Shown piece after piece: positions 35,659 through 43,949 of a stretch of DNA of 64,000 bases. The translations under genes and the position numbers were made by a program. Source of the stretch: Pseudohaliea rubra DSM 19751 (GTDB lineage Bacteria > Pseudomonadota > Gammaproteobacteria > Pseudomonadales > Halieaceae); NCBI RefSeq assembly GCF_000764025.1, contig NZ_KN234745.1:186001-250000 (forward strand). The letters run 5' to 3'. Position 1 is the first letter of the stretch. Every line of letters starts with the position of its first letter. The notes below the pieces were generated by a model. It did no database searches. It was not told the DNA's origin and saw only the letters and a list, made by a program, of their open reading frames with translations.

Positions 35659-36749
35659 GCCTGCCCCGCTTCCAGCCCGCGCGCTACGACGCCCTGCTCG
35701 CTGACAAGGTCGCCCGTGTGAGCGCCCTCCTGGCGCCCTTCGACCCGCCGGCAGTCACGGTCGCGCCCTCGCCGCCGGAAGCCTTCCGCATGCGTGCTGA
35801 ATTCCGTTTCTGGCACGCGGGCGACGACAGCTTCTATGCCATGTTCGATCCGGCCGCACCGAAGGAACCGCTGCGCGTCGACGACTTTCCCATTGCCTGC
35901 ATCCCGATCCGCGAGCGCATGGAGCCGCTGCGCCGGGCGCTCCGCGACCACGACCACCTGCGACGCAAGCTGTTCCAGGTGGAGTTTCTGGCGACAACCA
36001 CGGGCGAGGTCCTGGTCACCCTGGCTTATCACCGGCGCCTTGACGAGGTCTGGGAAGCGGCGGCGACCGCACTGGCAGAAGCGCTCGATCTGGCCATCGT
36101 CGGGCGCAGCCGCGGCCAGAAAGTAGTCATCGGCCGCGACTGGGTCACGGAGGTGCTGACCGTGAACGGCCGTCCCTGCCGCTACCGGCAGCGCGAGCAG
36201 GCCTTTACGCAGCCGAACGCCGCCGTCAATGAGGCCATGCTCGAGTGGGCCTGTGCGGCCGCCGCGGAGCTGCCTGGCGACCTCCTCGAGCTCTACTGCG
36301 GCAACGGCAATTTCACCGTGCCGCTGGCCCGCTATTTCCCGCGCGTGCTCGCCACGGAGCTGTCCAAGGTGTCGGTGCGCGACGCCCGGCACAACCTCGC
36401 CGACAATGGCATCGACAACGCCGCCGTGGTGCGCCTGTCGGCCGAGGAGATGAGCAGCGCCCTGCGCGGCGAACGCCCTTTCCGCCGCCTCGCCGAGCTG
36501 CCGGTCGCGCTGGAAGAGCACGACCTGCGCACCGCCTTCGTGGACCCGCCGCGAGCCGGCCTGGACCCGGCGACGCTCGCGAGCTTGCGCCGCTTCGACC
36601 ACCTGCTCTACGTTTCCTGCAACCCCCTCACGCTGGCGGAGAATCTCGCCGCGCTGCACGGCGACTACCGCATCACCCGTTTTGGGCTCTTCGACCAGTT
36701 CCCCTACACTGAGCACATGGAGTGCGCTGTTGCCCTGGGGCGACGCTGA
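35655..36749 (+). CDS. trmA: tRNA (uracil-5-)-methyltransferase TrmA
   Basis: A 364-residue SAM enzyme making ribothymidine at tRNA position 54. The start is GTG 35655, in GTGA overlap with tusE; the frame is open upstream but inside tusE. The SAM site LLELYCGNGNFTVPLARYF, the DPPRAGLD motif and the catalytic Cys in YVSCNP are all present. Length matches E. coli TrmA (366). The coupling to tusE joins two tRNA modifications in one operon. Confidence 0.94.
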   Translation: MSLPRFQPARYDALLADKVARVSALLAPFDPPAVTVAPSPPEAFRMRAEFRFWHAGDDSFYAMFDPAAPKEPLRVDDFPIACIPIRERMEPLRRALRDHDHLRRKLFQVEFLATTTGEVLVTLAYHRRLDEVWEAAATALAEALDLAIVGRSRGQKVVIGRDWVTEVLTVNGRPCRYRQREQAFTQPNAAVNEAMLEWACAAAAELPGDLLELYCGNGNFTVPLARYFPRVLATELSKVSVRDARHNLADNGIDNAAVVRLSAEEMSSALRGERPFRRLAELPVALEEHDLRTAFVDPPRAGLDPATLASLRRFDHLLYVSCNPLTLAENLAALHGDYRITRFGLFDQFPYTEHMECAVALGRR

Positions 36750-36830
36750 CCCATCTGCCGTTACTCCTGCGCGAAGCACGGCGCACACCACAGTACCCAA
36801 CGCACACAAGGACCCATCACGGAGGTTTCC

Positions 36831-37118
36831 ATGGAAAGGCTCGACGACGACACTGTCGCGGCGGCCCTCGACAAGCTCCCCGGCTGGCAGCGGAACGGCG
36901 ACCACCTGCGGCGCGACTTCAAATTTGCCGACTTCAATGCGGCCTGGGGGTTCATGAGCCGGGTGGCGCTCCTGGCCGAGGCCATGAATCATCACCCGGA
37001 GTGGAGCAACGTCTACAACTCGGTGAGCATCGGACTGTCGACGCACGACGCCAACGGGCTGACGGAACTCGACCTGAAGCTGGCGGCGGCAATCAATGAC
37101 AGCGCCGGGGACAGCTAG
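36831..37118 (+). CDS. phhB: Pterin-4a-carbinolamine dehydratase
   Basis: A 95-residue protein with the active-site pattern [14 protein letters not shown] and [12 protein letters not shown]. It recycles the pterin after aromatic amino acid hydroxylation, or acts in molybdopterin-related salvage. GGAGG lies 6 nt upstream of the ATG. Its last 4 nt overlap the convergent gene that ends at 37115. Confidence 0.93.
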   Translation: MERLDDDTVAAALDKLPGWQRNGDHLRRDFKFADFNAAWGFMSRVALLAEAMNHHPEWSNVYNSVSIGLSTHDANGLTELDLKLAAAINDSAGDS

Positions 37119-37990
37119 AAGCGAAAACCGAACTCCAGCAGCCGCCGCCCCAGTACCTCGTCGAGGCGGCTCTCGTCGCGCGCGTTGATCTCGATATTGC
37201 GCAAACCGAGCTCAACGTAGATGTCGCGCTTGCGCAGCCGGCTGCTCAGTTCACCGGCGGGCACATCCGCTTCCCAGCAGTCCACATAGATGCGGCCGGC
37301 GGGCAGGTAAAAATCGGCGCAAAGGGGCTCATCCACTGGCAGGGAACGGGCGTGCGCGTGCGTGAGCTGTGCCAGGTAGAGCCAGTTACACACATGCATC
37401 TGCAGCGGGCTGTGCAGCACGTGCCCGTCGATACCGGCATAGCCTTCTACGCTAAGCCGCCCCGAGCTTGCAAAAAGATCCGGCTCCGCGCTGTCGTCGA
37501 CCCGCGGCGCGCCGTGCTCGGAGAAGCGACCGAGCTCCCGATGTACCACCGCCTCGTCGATAAGCTCATGGGGCCAGCTGACATAGAGCGCCCCCGAGTC
37601 GTCGCTTTCTTCCTGCTGGCCTCCGAAGCGGCGGCCGAGTTCGGTGAGCTCCCAGCCCAGGAGCGTATGCTCCTGCAAACCGAGCTCGGCCAGGGCACGG
37701 TTGATGGTCTGCGGATGAAGCTGCGGGTAGTAGCGGCGCATGCCCCGGACGGTGATCCGCTGCCGTGACTCGATGGCCGCGAGAAGCGGGTGGGTAGCAA
37801 GCTTCTGCGGCCAGACCACGTAGCGACCGAAACGCTTGCTGTCCTGGTAACCGCCGCCCTCGAACTCACCCTTCGGTGTCAGCAGCCAGTGGTCGCCGCT
37901 GCGCTCGATCCAACCGTAGTCGCGCAAGGTGGCGAAGAGCTGCTGCATCGGCAGCTGCAGCTTCTTGGCCAACGCCGAGGTGGAGAGCAT
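37115..37990 (-). CDS. Unknown protein: winged-helix N-terminus with possible PD-(D/E)XK nuclease C-terminus
   Basis: 291 residues from ATG 37990 (GGAGGAGGG upstream). The N-terminal 65 residues resemble a helix-turn-helix followed by [20 protein letters not shown] and VVWP, a pattern I associate with phage KilA-C or similar DNA-binding modules. A second similar segment [12 protein letters not shown] follows. The last 90 residues ([17 protein letters not shown], then [18 protein letters not shown] and a Leu-Asp-Glu-rich helix) resemble a small restriction-like nuclease fold with Asp and Asp/Glu ligands, but the usual Lys is not clear. It is paired with the dUTPase gene upstream (19 nt apart). 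Function is not known. Confidence 0.6.
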   Translation of the reverse strand: MLSTSALAKKLQLPMQQLFATLRDYGWIERSGDHWLLTPKGEFEGGGYQDSKRFGRYVVWPQKLATHPLLAAIESRQRITVRGMRRYYPQLHPQTINRALAELGLQEHTLLGWELTELGRRFGGQQEESDDSGALYVSWPHELIDEAVVHRELGRFSEHGAPRVDDSAEPDLFASSGRLSVEGYAGIDGHVLHSPLQMHVCNWLYLAQLTHAHARSLPVDEPLCADFYLPAGRIYVDCWEADVPAGELSSRLRKRDIYVELGLRNIEINARDESRLDEVLGRRLLEFGFRF

Positions 37991-38009
37991 CGTGCCCTCC
38001 TCCCGGTCG

Positions 38010-38648
38010 TCACTCCCCGGCGCCATAGCGCTCGCCGAGGGCGGCATAGAGCCGCTCGGGAAAGTCCGCGGCACCGCGGTCGAGGCTGCCGAGGACCTCG
38101 TGCAGATGCTCGTTGTCTTCGCGGCCGGCCCAGAGCTTGCGGTAGCTTCCGTCCTGGTAGCCGTGGTCCTGACGGAAAAAGTTGAGCACGTTCTTACCAA
38201 CATAAGTGCTGTAGAGGTCGTCGATGGTCAGGCCGGCGGTAAGCATGAGGTCGCGAAAGGCGGTGACGGAAAAGCGCCGTGCTGTCAGCGCTTCGGCAGC
38301 CAGGGCTTCCGTGGCCAGGCGCAGGTCTTCGGTGGCCGGCGCCCGACTTTCAAGCGCCGCCGCCAGGCGCGCAGCCAGCGCCGCGTGGTCGTCGTCGCCC
38401 TGAAGGAGCATGGAGAGACCGAAGTGCCAGATGTCGACGACCTCCAGGCGCACCTGCTCCATGCACGGCTCCTGCCGCTTCCACCATTTGTAGCCGTAGT
38501 GCTCCAGAAGCTCGGCACACTCGATCCAGGTGGCCCGGTACCAGGCGAAGTTCTGGGCCCGCCACTCAGGGTGAACCCGCGTATTCATGCGGTCCTGCAT
38601 GGCGAGCATGGTCTCGAGTTGCTGCTGCACGGCCTGGCTCCTACGCAT
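38010..38648 (-). CDS. Dimeric (all-alpha) dUTP diphosphatase
   Basis: 212 residues. It has the all-alpha NTP pyrophosphatase motifs: WIECAELLEHYGYKWWK (Glu43, Glu46, then KWWK at 54-57) and EVVDIWHF (Glu69, Asp72). These match the Leishmania/Campylobacter/T4-type dimeric dUTPases, which hydrolyse dUTP and dUDP. The usual gammaproteobacterial dUTPase is the trimeric Dut, so this may be an extra or replacement enzyme. It lies in a two-gene unit with the gene at 37115-37990. Confidence 0.85.
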   Translation of the reverse strand: MRRSQAVQQQLETMLAMQDRMNTRVHPEWRAQNFAWYRATWIECAELLEHYGYKWWKRQEPCMEQVRLEVVDIWHFGLSMLLQGDDDHAALAARLAAALESRAPATEDLRLATEALAAEALTARRFSVTAFRDLMLTAGLTIDDLYSTYVGKNVLNFFRQDHGYQDGSYRKLWAGREDNEHLHEVLGSLDRGAADFPERLYAALGERYGAGE

Positions 38649-38696
38649 CGGAGACCGCAGTGTAGCAGCGCCCGTGAAGGCCTCACAGCCTGCCGA

Positions 38697-40400
38697 TCAG
38701 CCCGTTTTCTTCTCCGCAGGTGCGGCAGCCGGCACCTTGGCCTGCACGATGCGGAAGCGGCCGGCGACAAACGCGAGGTCCGCGAGGCAGGCATTGCCCG
38801 CAGGGTTGAGGCCGGTAACGTGATAGTCCGAATAGGCGGCCGCAAAATTGATCGGCATGCCGTGCAGGTTGCACGCAACGGACGCGCCGGCGTCGTGGTA
38901 GGCGTCAATGGCGCGCTCGATAAAAGCCGCATCCGTGCTGTACACATGAGCGGTAATCGCACCGCACTCGCGCGCGTTGCGCGTCGCATCTTCGAGGGCT
39001 TCGTCGGCGGAACGGTGGCGGATCACGAAGGACACCGGACCGAAAACCTCCTGGCGGTACCAGTCCGCGTCATCGGGTGTCGCGGCGATCATGAGCGGCG
39101 TCGCCGTTCGCGCAGCGGGGAAATCAGGATTTTCGTAGCCGGTGGAATCGCGCAGGATCGTCCCGGCGCCGGCGGCGCGTTCCCGGCACGCATCAACCGT
39201 TGCCTGCACCGATTCGTCGAAGAGGGTCCCGCACAGCGTCGCCGCACGACGCGGTTCCGCGAGCCAGCCATCCACAGCCTCGCGCAGAGCCTGCTCCACC
39301 GTCTCGACCGGCACCAGCTCGCCTCCCACGCGTACGCCAGCGGCGGGCACGTGAATGTTCTGCACGCTGGTACACATCTGTGCCGAGGCCTGGCAGAGCG
39401 ACTGGGCAATGGCCCGGGCCGTTGCGGCAAGGTCATCGGTGGATTCAAGCACGACGGAGTTGCAGCCGGCGGTCTCCGTGAACACGAGCTTGCCCGGGCA
39501 GTTCTGCTCCAGCCAGCTGCCGAAGACCGGGCTGCCGGTGTAATCGACGATCGCGGTCTGCGGCTGAGCGAGCAGTTCCTGGGTGGCGGGCTCAGCGCGG
39601 GTATCGGCGACAAGCGTGACAAGGTTGGGATCGAAGCCCGCTTCTTCCAGCACCGCGCGGCACGCCGAGACCACAAGCGCTACCGGCAGCACCGCCCGCG
39701 GATGTGGCTTCAGCACCACCGGGTTGCCGGTCGCCAGGGAAGCGCAGAGCGCCGGATAAGCATTCCAGAGAGGAAAGGTGGCACAGCAGATCACCACGCC
39801 GACACCCCGGGGCCGAAGCCGGTACTGTTTGACCAGGTCCGCTACGCCGTCGCGGCCGAACTGCCGCTGCCAGCGGCCACTGCGCGGCACGTCAGCCATA
39901 GCCTTATGAGCGTAGGCCAGTGCTTCCAGTCCGCGATCCAGCGCGTTCGCTCCGCTACCGGCAAAGGCCATGACGTAGGACTGGCCGGACGTATGCATGG
40001 TGGCGTGGGCGTTTTCAAACAGCTGTTCACCGCAGCGCGCAAGCATCTCCAGGCAGACTCCCACCCGGGTATCGGGATCCGCGGCCGCCCAGGGACCGTG
40101 CGCGCTATCGATCGCCGCGTACAGGGCGGGCACGTCCACCTTCGGGTAACTGATGCCCAGGGGCTCGCACGTGTAGGGCGACACTTCTTCGCCGATGCGC
40201 CCACGCTCCGCCGGCTGCGCCAGCGGGAAGGGCCTGCCGAGCAGGTCTTCGAAGCGGGCCTTGCCGGCCGCCGGCACGTCCTCGCCGTGAAGCTTGCTAC
40301 TCGGGTTTTCGGGCCAGCCGCTGAAATGGCGTCGGTCCGCGCAGGCGGCGAGCGCCTGATCGAGCAGGGTCCGATGGCGGGCAAGGTAATCGATCGTCAT
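38697..40400 (-). CDS. paaN: PaaN-type aldehyde dehydrogenase
   Basis: A 567-residue aldehyde dehydrogenase of the PaaN group (single ALDH domain, no MaoC hydratase domain). Visible features are the NAD-site VVICCATFPLWNAYPAL and LKPHPRAVLPV, the glutamate region FTETAGCNSVVL, and the catalytic Cys in SAQMCTSVQNI. No other phenylacetate (paa) genes are present, so it probably oxidises another aldehyde. It overlaps the HxlR gene by 4 nt, which follows the carotenoid oxygenase by 3 nt. This suggests its substrate is the aldehyde made by that oxygenase (inference). Confidence 0.88.
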   Translation of the reverse strand: MTIDYLARHRTLLDQALAACADRRHFSGWPENPSSKLHGEDVPAAGKARFEDLLGRPFPLAQPAERGRIGEEVSPYTCEPLGISYPKVDVPALYAAIDSAHGPWAAADPDTRVGVCLEMLARCGEQLFENAHATMHTSGQSYVMAFAGSGANALDRGLEALAYAHKAMADVPRSGRWQRQFGRDGVADLVKQYRLRPRGVGVVICCATFPLWNAYPALCASLATGNPVVLKPHPRAVLPVALVVSACRAVLEEAGFDPNLVTLVADTRAEPATQELLAQPQTAIVDYTGSPVFGSWLEQNCPGKLVFTETAGCNSVVLESTDDLAATARAIAQSLCQASAQMCTSVQNIHVPAAGVRVGGELVPVETVEQALREAVDGWLAEPRRAATLCGTLFDESVQATVDACRERAAGAGTILRDSTGYENPDFPAARTATPLMIAATPDDADWYRQEVFGPVSFVIRHRSADEALEDATRNARECGAITAHVYSTDAAFIERAIDAYHDAGASVACNLHGMPINFAAAYSDYHVTGLNPAGNACLADLAFVAGRFRIVQAKVPAAAPAEKKTG

Positions 40401-41341
40401 GATGCATAGTCTCCTGCGGTAGTGGGCTCCCGCTCCTCAGCGAAGGTCAGCTCCACGTCATGGGCCTCAAGCGGATCGCCACACTGGTCGCAGCGTACGC
40501 GGCTGCGCAGGCGTTCACCGCAGGGACCGTGGCGGAGCAGCATCGGCGGCCCTTTGCCGTTGAGGTCACACCATCGATCCCCCCAGTGGAGCAGTGTCTG
40601 GAAGAAGGGAAACAGGTCCCAACCCTTGCTCGTGAGGCGGTATTCAAAGCGCCGTGGCCGACGTTGATAGGCCTGGGCGGCGAGCACGCCGGCGTCTTCG
40701 AGCAGGCGAAGACGATCAGTCAGGGTGTTTGTGGCCACCGGTAATTCCCGGTGGAAATCGTCGAAGCGTGCGATACCGTGGAAGGCGAGTGCGATGACAT
40801 TGGCGGTCCAGCGATCGCCGACCAGGGTCACGAGCTGGCGATAGACGTTGCGCGCCGCAGGGACGGCGCTTGCGGGCAGCGACGAGCGCCGCCGGGTCTT
40901 GACCGGCCGCTCGTCCCTCGCGGCGCCGGGGCCGGGCTCGTAGGCAACGGCGCGGCCGTCCACGGGCAGCTCACAGGCCTCACAGGCAAGCACCGGCGAA
41001 AATCGCTGCCCGCAGCGACGGTGACGCAGCGTGAAGTCCTGCTGCGGCGCTACCGGGTAGTGACACCGCTCCCAGGCCACGGCCATGAGAGCCGTATCGT
41101 AGAGGTCCAGGGACTTGCGGGTGAGGCGGTAACGACCATGCCGCTGACGCAGGCAGTCAATACCCCGGAGCCACTTCAGCCGGTCCGACAGAACGCCGCG
41201 GGAGGCGCCGGTCGCGGCGAGGAGGCCACCAAAGGTGGAACCGCCCCAGAAGGCTTCCTGCAGGATAAGCAGACACCAACGGTCACCGATCTCGTCAAGC
41301 GCCCGGTTGATGGAGCTGGCACGGGTGACGAGAACGCTCAC
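40397..41341 (-). CDS. Tandem HxlR-type transcription regulator with two zinc knuckles
   Basis: 314 residues built from two HxlR winged-helix domains (about 8-95 and 163-260), each followed by the same Cys/His motif: H-x2-C-x9-C-x2-C at His107-Cys123 and His271-Cys287. Both have the HxlR core (IGDRWCLLIL; VGDRWTANVI) and the wing. Most HxlR proteins are single-domain dimers of about 110-150 residues, so this is a covalent dimer. GTG start 3 nt after the oxygenase stop; overlap of 4 nt with paaN. It likely controls the divergent promoter region at 42866-43030. Confidence 0.87.
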   Translation of the reverse strand: MSVLVTRASSINRALDEIGDRWCLLILQEAFWGGSTFGGLLAATGASRGVLSDRLKWLRGIDCLRQRHGRYRLTRKSLDLYDTALMAVAWERCHYPVAPQQDFTLRHRRCGQRFSPVLACEACELPVDGRAVAYEPGPGAARDERPVKTRRRSSLPASAVPAARNVYRQLVTLVGDRWTANVIALAFHGIARFDDFHRELPVATNTLTDRLRLLEDAGVLAAQAYQRRPRRFEYRLTSKGWDLFPFFQTLLHWGDRWCDLNGKGPPMLLRHGPCGERLRSRVRCDQCGDPLEAHDVELTFAEEREPTTAGDYAS

Positions 41342-41344
41342 GAT

Positions 41345-42865
41345 TCAGGCGCGATACAAGTCCTCGCCCCGGGCCCAGGTGGCATGGAAGCCAAAGGGCA
41401 CCCGCCGCGGCAGATGCACCCGGGCCAGGGGGCCGTCCTCGATGGCGCGGGCGTCGAAAACCAGGCAGTCCGACTGCCAGCTATTGCTGTCGGTCACCAG
41501 GGTGATCACGTAGCCATCGTCCTCGGCCCGTTCCCGCCCGGCACCGCGGCGCGGGGCGAAGACGGCTTCGCTGCCGAAAACCCCGGCACCGTAGTCCCAC
41601 TGCCAGCGCCGGCCGGTCTCGTTGTCATACTTGACCAGCCCGGTGAAGCGCAGCGTATGACCGCCTTCATGGGACAGCGGGATGCGCTGGTGGTACGCAT
41701 AGCGGCTCTTCTCACCATGAAACAGCGGATTGGTCTTGTTGAATTCGGTATTGAGATCGTCAATGTCGCCCTCGCGCACCTCGCCCGTGCGCAGGTTGAA
41801 GCGCCAGCGATAATTGTTCGCCTCCAGGCGCATGTAGGCGAGCATGTGCGCGAGCTCGCCCTCGCCGGGCCTGGCCTGCGGCATGGGGTTGCGGGAACGG
41901 CAGCCGTCCATCACCACCCAGTCACCCTCCTCCCAGCAGTTGCTCACGTGAAGGATGTAGCAGGGCTCGCACTCGAACCAGCGCACGTCCCCGCCGTCAC
42001 CGTAGCGCGGCACGATGCCAAAGCGCGTCGGGATATCGCGGTGGAAGGTAAGTACGCGCAGATGGTGCTTGCGCAGCACGTCCATGTCGTGGAAGAACGG
42101 CAGGTCGTGCACGACCGCATAATGACGGGTGAAACCGATATCGTGGGGCAGCCGCGGTCCGGGCAGCTCGATGGCCGTCTCGTGCACCAGGCGCCCCGTG
42201 CGGTCTGCAATGCCGTAAGTCATGTAGGGCGGCTCGTCGCCATAGTCGAAGAAAATCAACTCTCCCGTGGCCCAGTCGACCTTCGAGTGTGCGGACATGC
42301 GCGCATGGCGCCGCCCGGGAAGCTCAAAGGCTCCATGGGTAGCGAGCGTTTCGCCGTCCAGGCGGCAGGGATTGCCCGCGTTGTACCAGAGGGAGATCAG
42401 GTCCCCGTGGTAGTAGACAAGATCCGTGTTCGATGTGTCCTTGATACCGAAGGGCGAAACGCTGTAATCGAAGGGGCCCATGACGCCGGGGGATAGGGAA
42501 CTTCCCCGGGCCTGCTCCTCGGCGAGGGCATGGGTTGCGACCCACCGGTTGCGGTAGCCCACAGTTCCGTCGCGGAAATAAACCCCGTGAATCATGCCGT
42601 CGCCGTCGAAGGGGTGATATCGGTTCTTCGGCGGCAACTGCGGGTTGGGGCCATTGCGCAGGTACGCCCCCTCGAGGTCCGCTGGCAGCTCGCCGGTTAC
42701 CGGCAGGGACTCTGCCGCCAGCTCGCCCGTGACCGGCGCGTACACGCCGTGAAGGTAGGGGTTATCGAGGCTGTAGATCCAGTCCGGAGCATCGTCAAAA
42801 CGGGTCACGCCCCCGACGCAGTGATTAACGGTGGGATACTTGGGATGCTGTGCCGGAAGACCCAT
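41345..42865 (-). CDS. Carotenoid oxygenase (RPE65 / lignostilbene dioxygenase family)
   Basis: A 506-residue non-heme iron dioxygenase cleaving a C=C bond to two carbonyls. The four iron-binding histidines are seen in MSAHSKVD, PHDIGFT, ILHVSNCWE and the C-terminal FGFHATW. The N-terminal LRNGPNP and FDGDGMIHG motifs are family-typical. Start is ATG 42865 after CAGGAG; a longer frame lacks a ribosome site. The substrate may be a carotenoid, apocarotenoid or stilbenoid. It leads the operon with the HxlR regulator and PaaN. Confidence 0.92.
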   Translation of the reverse strand: MGLPAQHPKYPTVNHCVGGVTRFDDAPDWIYSLDNPYLHGVYAPVTGELAAESLPVTGELPADLEGAYLRNGPNPQLPPKNRYHPFDGDGMIHGVYFRDGTVGYRNRWVATHALAEEQARGSSLSPGVMGPFDYSVSPFGIKDTSNTDLVYYHGDLISLWYNAGNPCRLDGETLATHGAFELPGRRHARMSAHSKVDWATGELIFFDYGDEPPYMTYGIADRTGRLVHETAIELPGPRLPHDIGFTRHYAVVHDLPFFHDMDVLRKHHLRVLTFHRDIPTRFGIVPRYGDGGDVRWFECEPCYILHVSNCWEEGDWVVMDGCRSRNPMPQARPGEGELAHMLAYMRLEANNYRWRFNLRTGEVREGDIDDLNTEFNKTNPLFHGEKSRYAYHQRIPLSHEGGHTLRFTGLVKYDNETGRRWQWDYGAGVFGSEAVFAPRRGAGRERAEDDGYVITLVTDSNSWQSDCLVFDARAIEDGPLARVHLPRRVPFGFHATWARGEDLYRA

Positions 42866-42897
42866 GGTGCGCTCCTGGATGGGTAACTCTTCCCCCG

Positions 42898-42925
42898 AGT
42901 ATAGAGCCGCAGTTCTGTTATGCAA
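42898..42925 (-). promoter_or_regulatory. Promoter of the carotenoid oxygenase operon
   Basis: On the minus strand -35 TTGCAT (42920-42925), 16-bp spacer, -10 TATACT (42898-42903). Start site about 25 nt before ATG 42865. Confidence 0.75.
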
Positions 42926-42948
42926 GCCACTGATGGGAGGACCGGGCG

Positions 42949-42965
42949 TACCCGTATCATGGGTA
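42949..42965. promoter_or_regulatory. Inverted repeat TACCC-N7-GGGTA, operator candidate
   Basis: A 5-bp inverted repeat with centre spacing 7, placed between the divergent promoters, just upstream of the plus-strand -35. It would suit a regulator that acts on both operons. Confidence 0.4.
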
Positions 42966-42966
42966 T

Positions 42967-42995
42967 TTGCGGCACTGCGCCTGCTGGCCTAGACT
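42967..42995 (+). promoter_or_regulatory. Promoter of the NMO-acyl-CoA synthetase-thiolase operon
   Basis: -35 TTGCGG (42967-42972), 17-bp spacer, -10 TAGACT (42990-42995), about 30 nt before the start codon at 43031. Confidence 0.6.
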
Positions 42996-43004
42996 TCAGG
43001 TCTA
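42990..43004. promoter_or_regulatory. Inverted repeat TAGAC-N5-GTCTA overlapping the -10 box
   Basis: A 15-bp palindrome with 5-bp arms covering the -10 hexamer and start site of the plus-strand promoter. This is a classical place for a repressor; the tandem HxlR protein is the obvious candidate. Confidence 0.45.
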
Positions 43005-43030
43005 ATTAAAAAAGTGACTGTGGTTACCCG

Positions 43031-43948
43031 ATGACGGACTGCCTGTCCCGCCTGCGCCTGCCCGTGTTCCAGGCCCCCATGTTCCTTCAGTCAGGTCCGG
43101 CGATGGTCATCGCGGCCTGCCATGCCGGTATCGTCGGCTGCTTCCCGTCCGTCAATGCCCGCACCATCGAGGACCTTGAACGCTGGCTCACCGACATCAC
43201 CGGGGCGGTAAGCGACAGCGAGCATGCGCCCTGGGCGATCAACCTGATGATGCATCGCTCCAATACGCGTCGGCACGCGGATCTGGACCTCGCCGTGCGC
43301 TTCCGCGCTCCGCTGGTGATCACCGCCCTCGGCAGCCCCCGGGAGGCCGTGGAGGCGGTGCACAGCTACGGCGGCCTTGTCTTCGCCGACGTCATCGACC
43401 CGCGCTTCGCCGCCAAGGCGCTTGAGGCCGGCGCAGATGGTCTGGTGCTGGTTGCTGCCGGGGCCGGAGGACATACGGGGCAGATCGCCGGCTTCGCTTT
43501 CGTAGAGGAGGTGCGCCGCTTCTGGGACGGGCCTATCGTCCTCGGCGGCGGCATCAGCACCGGACGAGCCGTCCGTGCCGCAGAAGTACTCGGCGCGAAC
43601 TACGCTTACCTGGGCACCCGCTTCATCGCCAGTGAGGAGAGCATGGCAGACCCCGACTACAAGGCCATGGTTGTGGCCGCTTCAAGCAACGACATTGTCT
43701 GCTCCGATGCCCTCACCGGCGTGCGCGCCAACTGGCTGCGACAGAGCCTCCTTCGAGCGGGCTACGATCCAGAGGCCATGCCGGCAGCGGGGGACATCGA
43801 CGTGCTTGCCGCGGCCGGCGAAGCCAGGCGCTGGCGCGACGTCTGGTCCGCCGGCCAGGGGGTCGGTGCGGTGCGCGCGGTACAACCGATCAGCGCCATT
43901 GTTGAAGAGCTCATCCGCACCTATAACGCTGCGAAGGAAACGCCCTGA
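43031..43948 (+). CDS. Nitronate monooxygenase-like flavoprotein
   Basis: A 305-residue FMN barrel of the nitronate monooxygenase / 2-nitropropane dioxygenase family. Motifs are FQAPMF at the N-terminus, AAGAGGHTG, GGGIS and YLGTRFIAS. In clusters with acyl-CoA ligases and thiolases, related proteins such as mycobacterial IpdC act on CoA thioesters in steroid ring degradation rather than on nitronates. That role is likely here (inference). The stop is 1 nt before the acyl-CoA synthetase start. Confidence 0.87.
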   Translation: MTDCLSRLRLPVFQAPMFLQSGPAMVIAACHAGIVGCFPSVNARTIEDLERWLTDITGAVSDSEHAPWAINLMMHRSNTRRHADLDLAVRFRAPLVITALGSPREAVEAVHSYGGLVFADVIDPRFAAKALEAGADGLVLVAAGAGGHTGQIAGFAFVEEVRRFWDGPIVLGGGISTGRAVRAAEVLGANYAYLGTRFIASEESMADPDYKAMVVAASSNDIVCSDALTGVRANWLRQSLLRAGYDPEAMPAAGDIDVLAAAGEARRWRDVWSAGQGVGAVRAVQPISAIVEELIRTYNAAKETP

Positions 43949-43949
43949 C

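Noticed and set aside
38697-40400. Phenylacetate degradation locus
   Set aside because: paaN is the only paa-like gene; the operon partners point to another aldehyde.
37929-40409. 826-codon open frame on the plus strand opposite paaN and the dUTPase
   Set aside because: It is the antisense shadow of GC-rich coding sequence. The minus strand encodes clear families with catalytic motifs and tight operon spacing; the plus frame has no motif or ribosome site.
40751-42496. 581-codon plus-strand frame opposite the carotenoid oxygenase and HxlR genes
   Set aside because: Shadow frame; the minus strand has the iron ligands and start signals.
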